DNA of 41,006 bases, from the NCBI GenBank assembly GCA_015499995.1, contig JADNRV010000386.1:1-41006 (forward strand), in the 5' to 3' direction. Made by a program: the position numbers and the translations under genes. The stretch comes from Flammula alnicola (lineage: Eukaryota > Basidiomycota > Agaricomycetes > Agaricales > Strophariaceae). Position 1 is the stretch's first letter, and the number at the start of each line of letters is the position of its first letter. Shown here one piece after another: positions 40,858-41,006 of the stretch. The notes beneath the pieces were generated by a model. That model made no database searches. It had not been told where the DNA came from and saw nothing but the letters and a program-made list of their open reading frames with translations.

Positions 40858-41006
40858 TACAGAAATAATCTCCTTTGTGGTTCTGCTGTTTTTCTGCAGC
40901 TGAATGCCCAATTGGGATAGTGATGTACATCCTTTTTTTGTATTTTAACAGCTGCTCTTCGTAAGCGCCCGTAGAGACAGAGACATACATGTACCTTTTA
41001 CATGTT

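Overview
The window looks like nuclear DNA of a filamentous basidiomycete, most likely an Agaricomycete. The genes are split by many short GT-AG introns (about 40 to 115 nt, mostly 50 to 70). The content also fits: an AA14-type copper oxygenase, a WSC-domain secreted protein, F-box and HET families, and a Ty3/gypsy chromovirus. No rRNA, tRNA or CRISPR array was recognised. The species cannot be named from the sequence.

Layout: (1) 0.9-1.5 kb, a small four-exon gene of unknown function. (2) 4.0-4.5 kb, a poly(A)-tailed retroposon with a target-site duplication. (3) 5.0-6.9 kb, copy 1 of an F-box family present three times in the window (others at 33.6-35.3 kb and 39.0-40.9 kb). (4) 7.7-10.75 kb, a 15-exon carnitine acetyltransferase. 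(5) 12.3-14.1 kb, a secreted protein with two WSC domains, whose frame needs a 7-nt and a 2-nt microexon. (6) 14.5-15.0 kb, an unknown gene. (7) 16.3-17.3 kb, a protein with two double-stranded-RNA-binding modules. (8) 17.4-17.8 kb, a hAT-type MITE. (9) 18.1-18.7 kb, a cluster of small palindromes. (10) 19.41-27.19 kb, a complete-length chromovirus with identical-looking LTRs. (11) 29.2-31.2 kb, an AA14-like oxygenase with a broken frame. (12) 32.1-33.4 kb, a mitochondrial GTP/GDP carrier. (13) 35.6-38.4 kb, a HET-domain protein and an unknown spliced gene.

The most unusual object is the retrotransposon. Its LTRs carry the signature of tRNA-independent self-priming: the 11 nt after a well-placed TATA box are exactly complementary to the 11 nt just inside the 5' LTR. 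It also has two extra ORFs between the integrase-chromodomain and the 3' LTR, one ending in two CCHC zinc knuckles. Although the LTRs look identical, gag and pol are broken at three places, each by the loss of one base. The AA14 gene shows the same kind of single-base loss, so assembly error must be excluded before any of these is called dead.

The two conserved metabolic genes (carnitine acetyltransferase, GTP/GDP carrier) are intact. They alternate with fast-evolving families (F-box, HET, WSC, AA14) and mobile DNA, so the region mixes conserved genes with rearranging accessory sequence.
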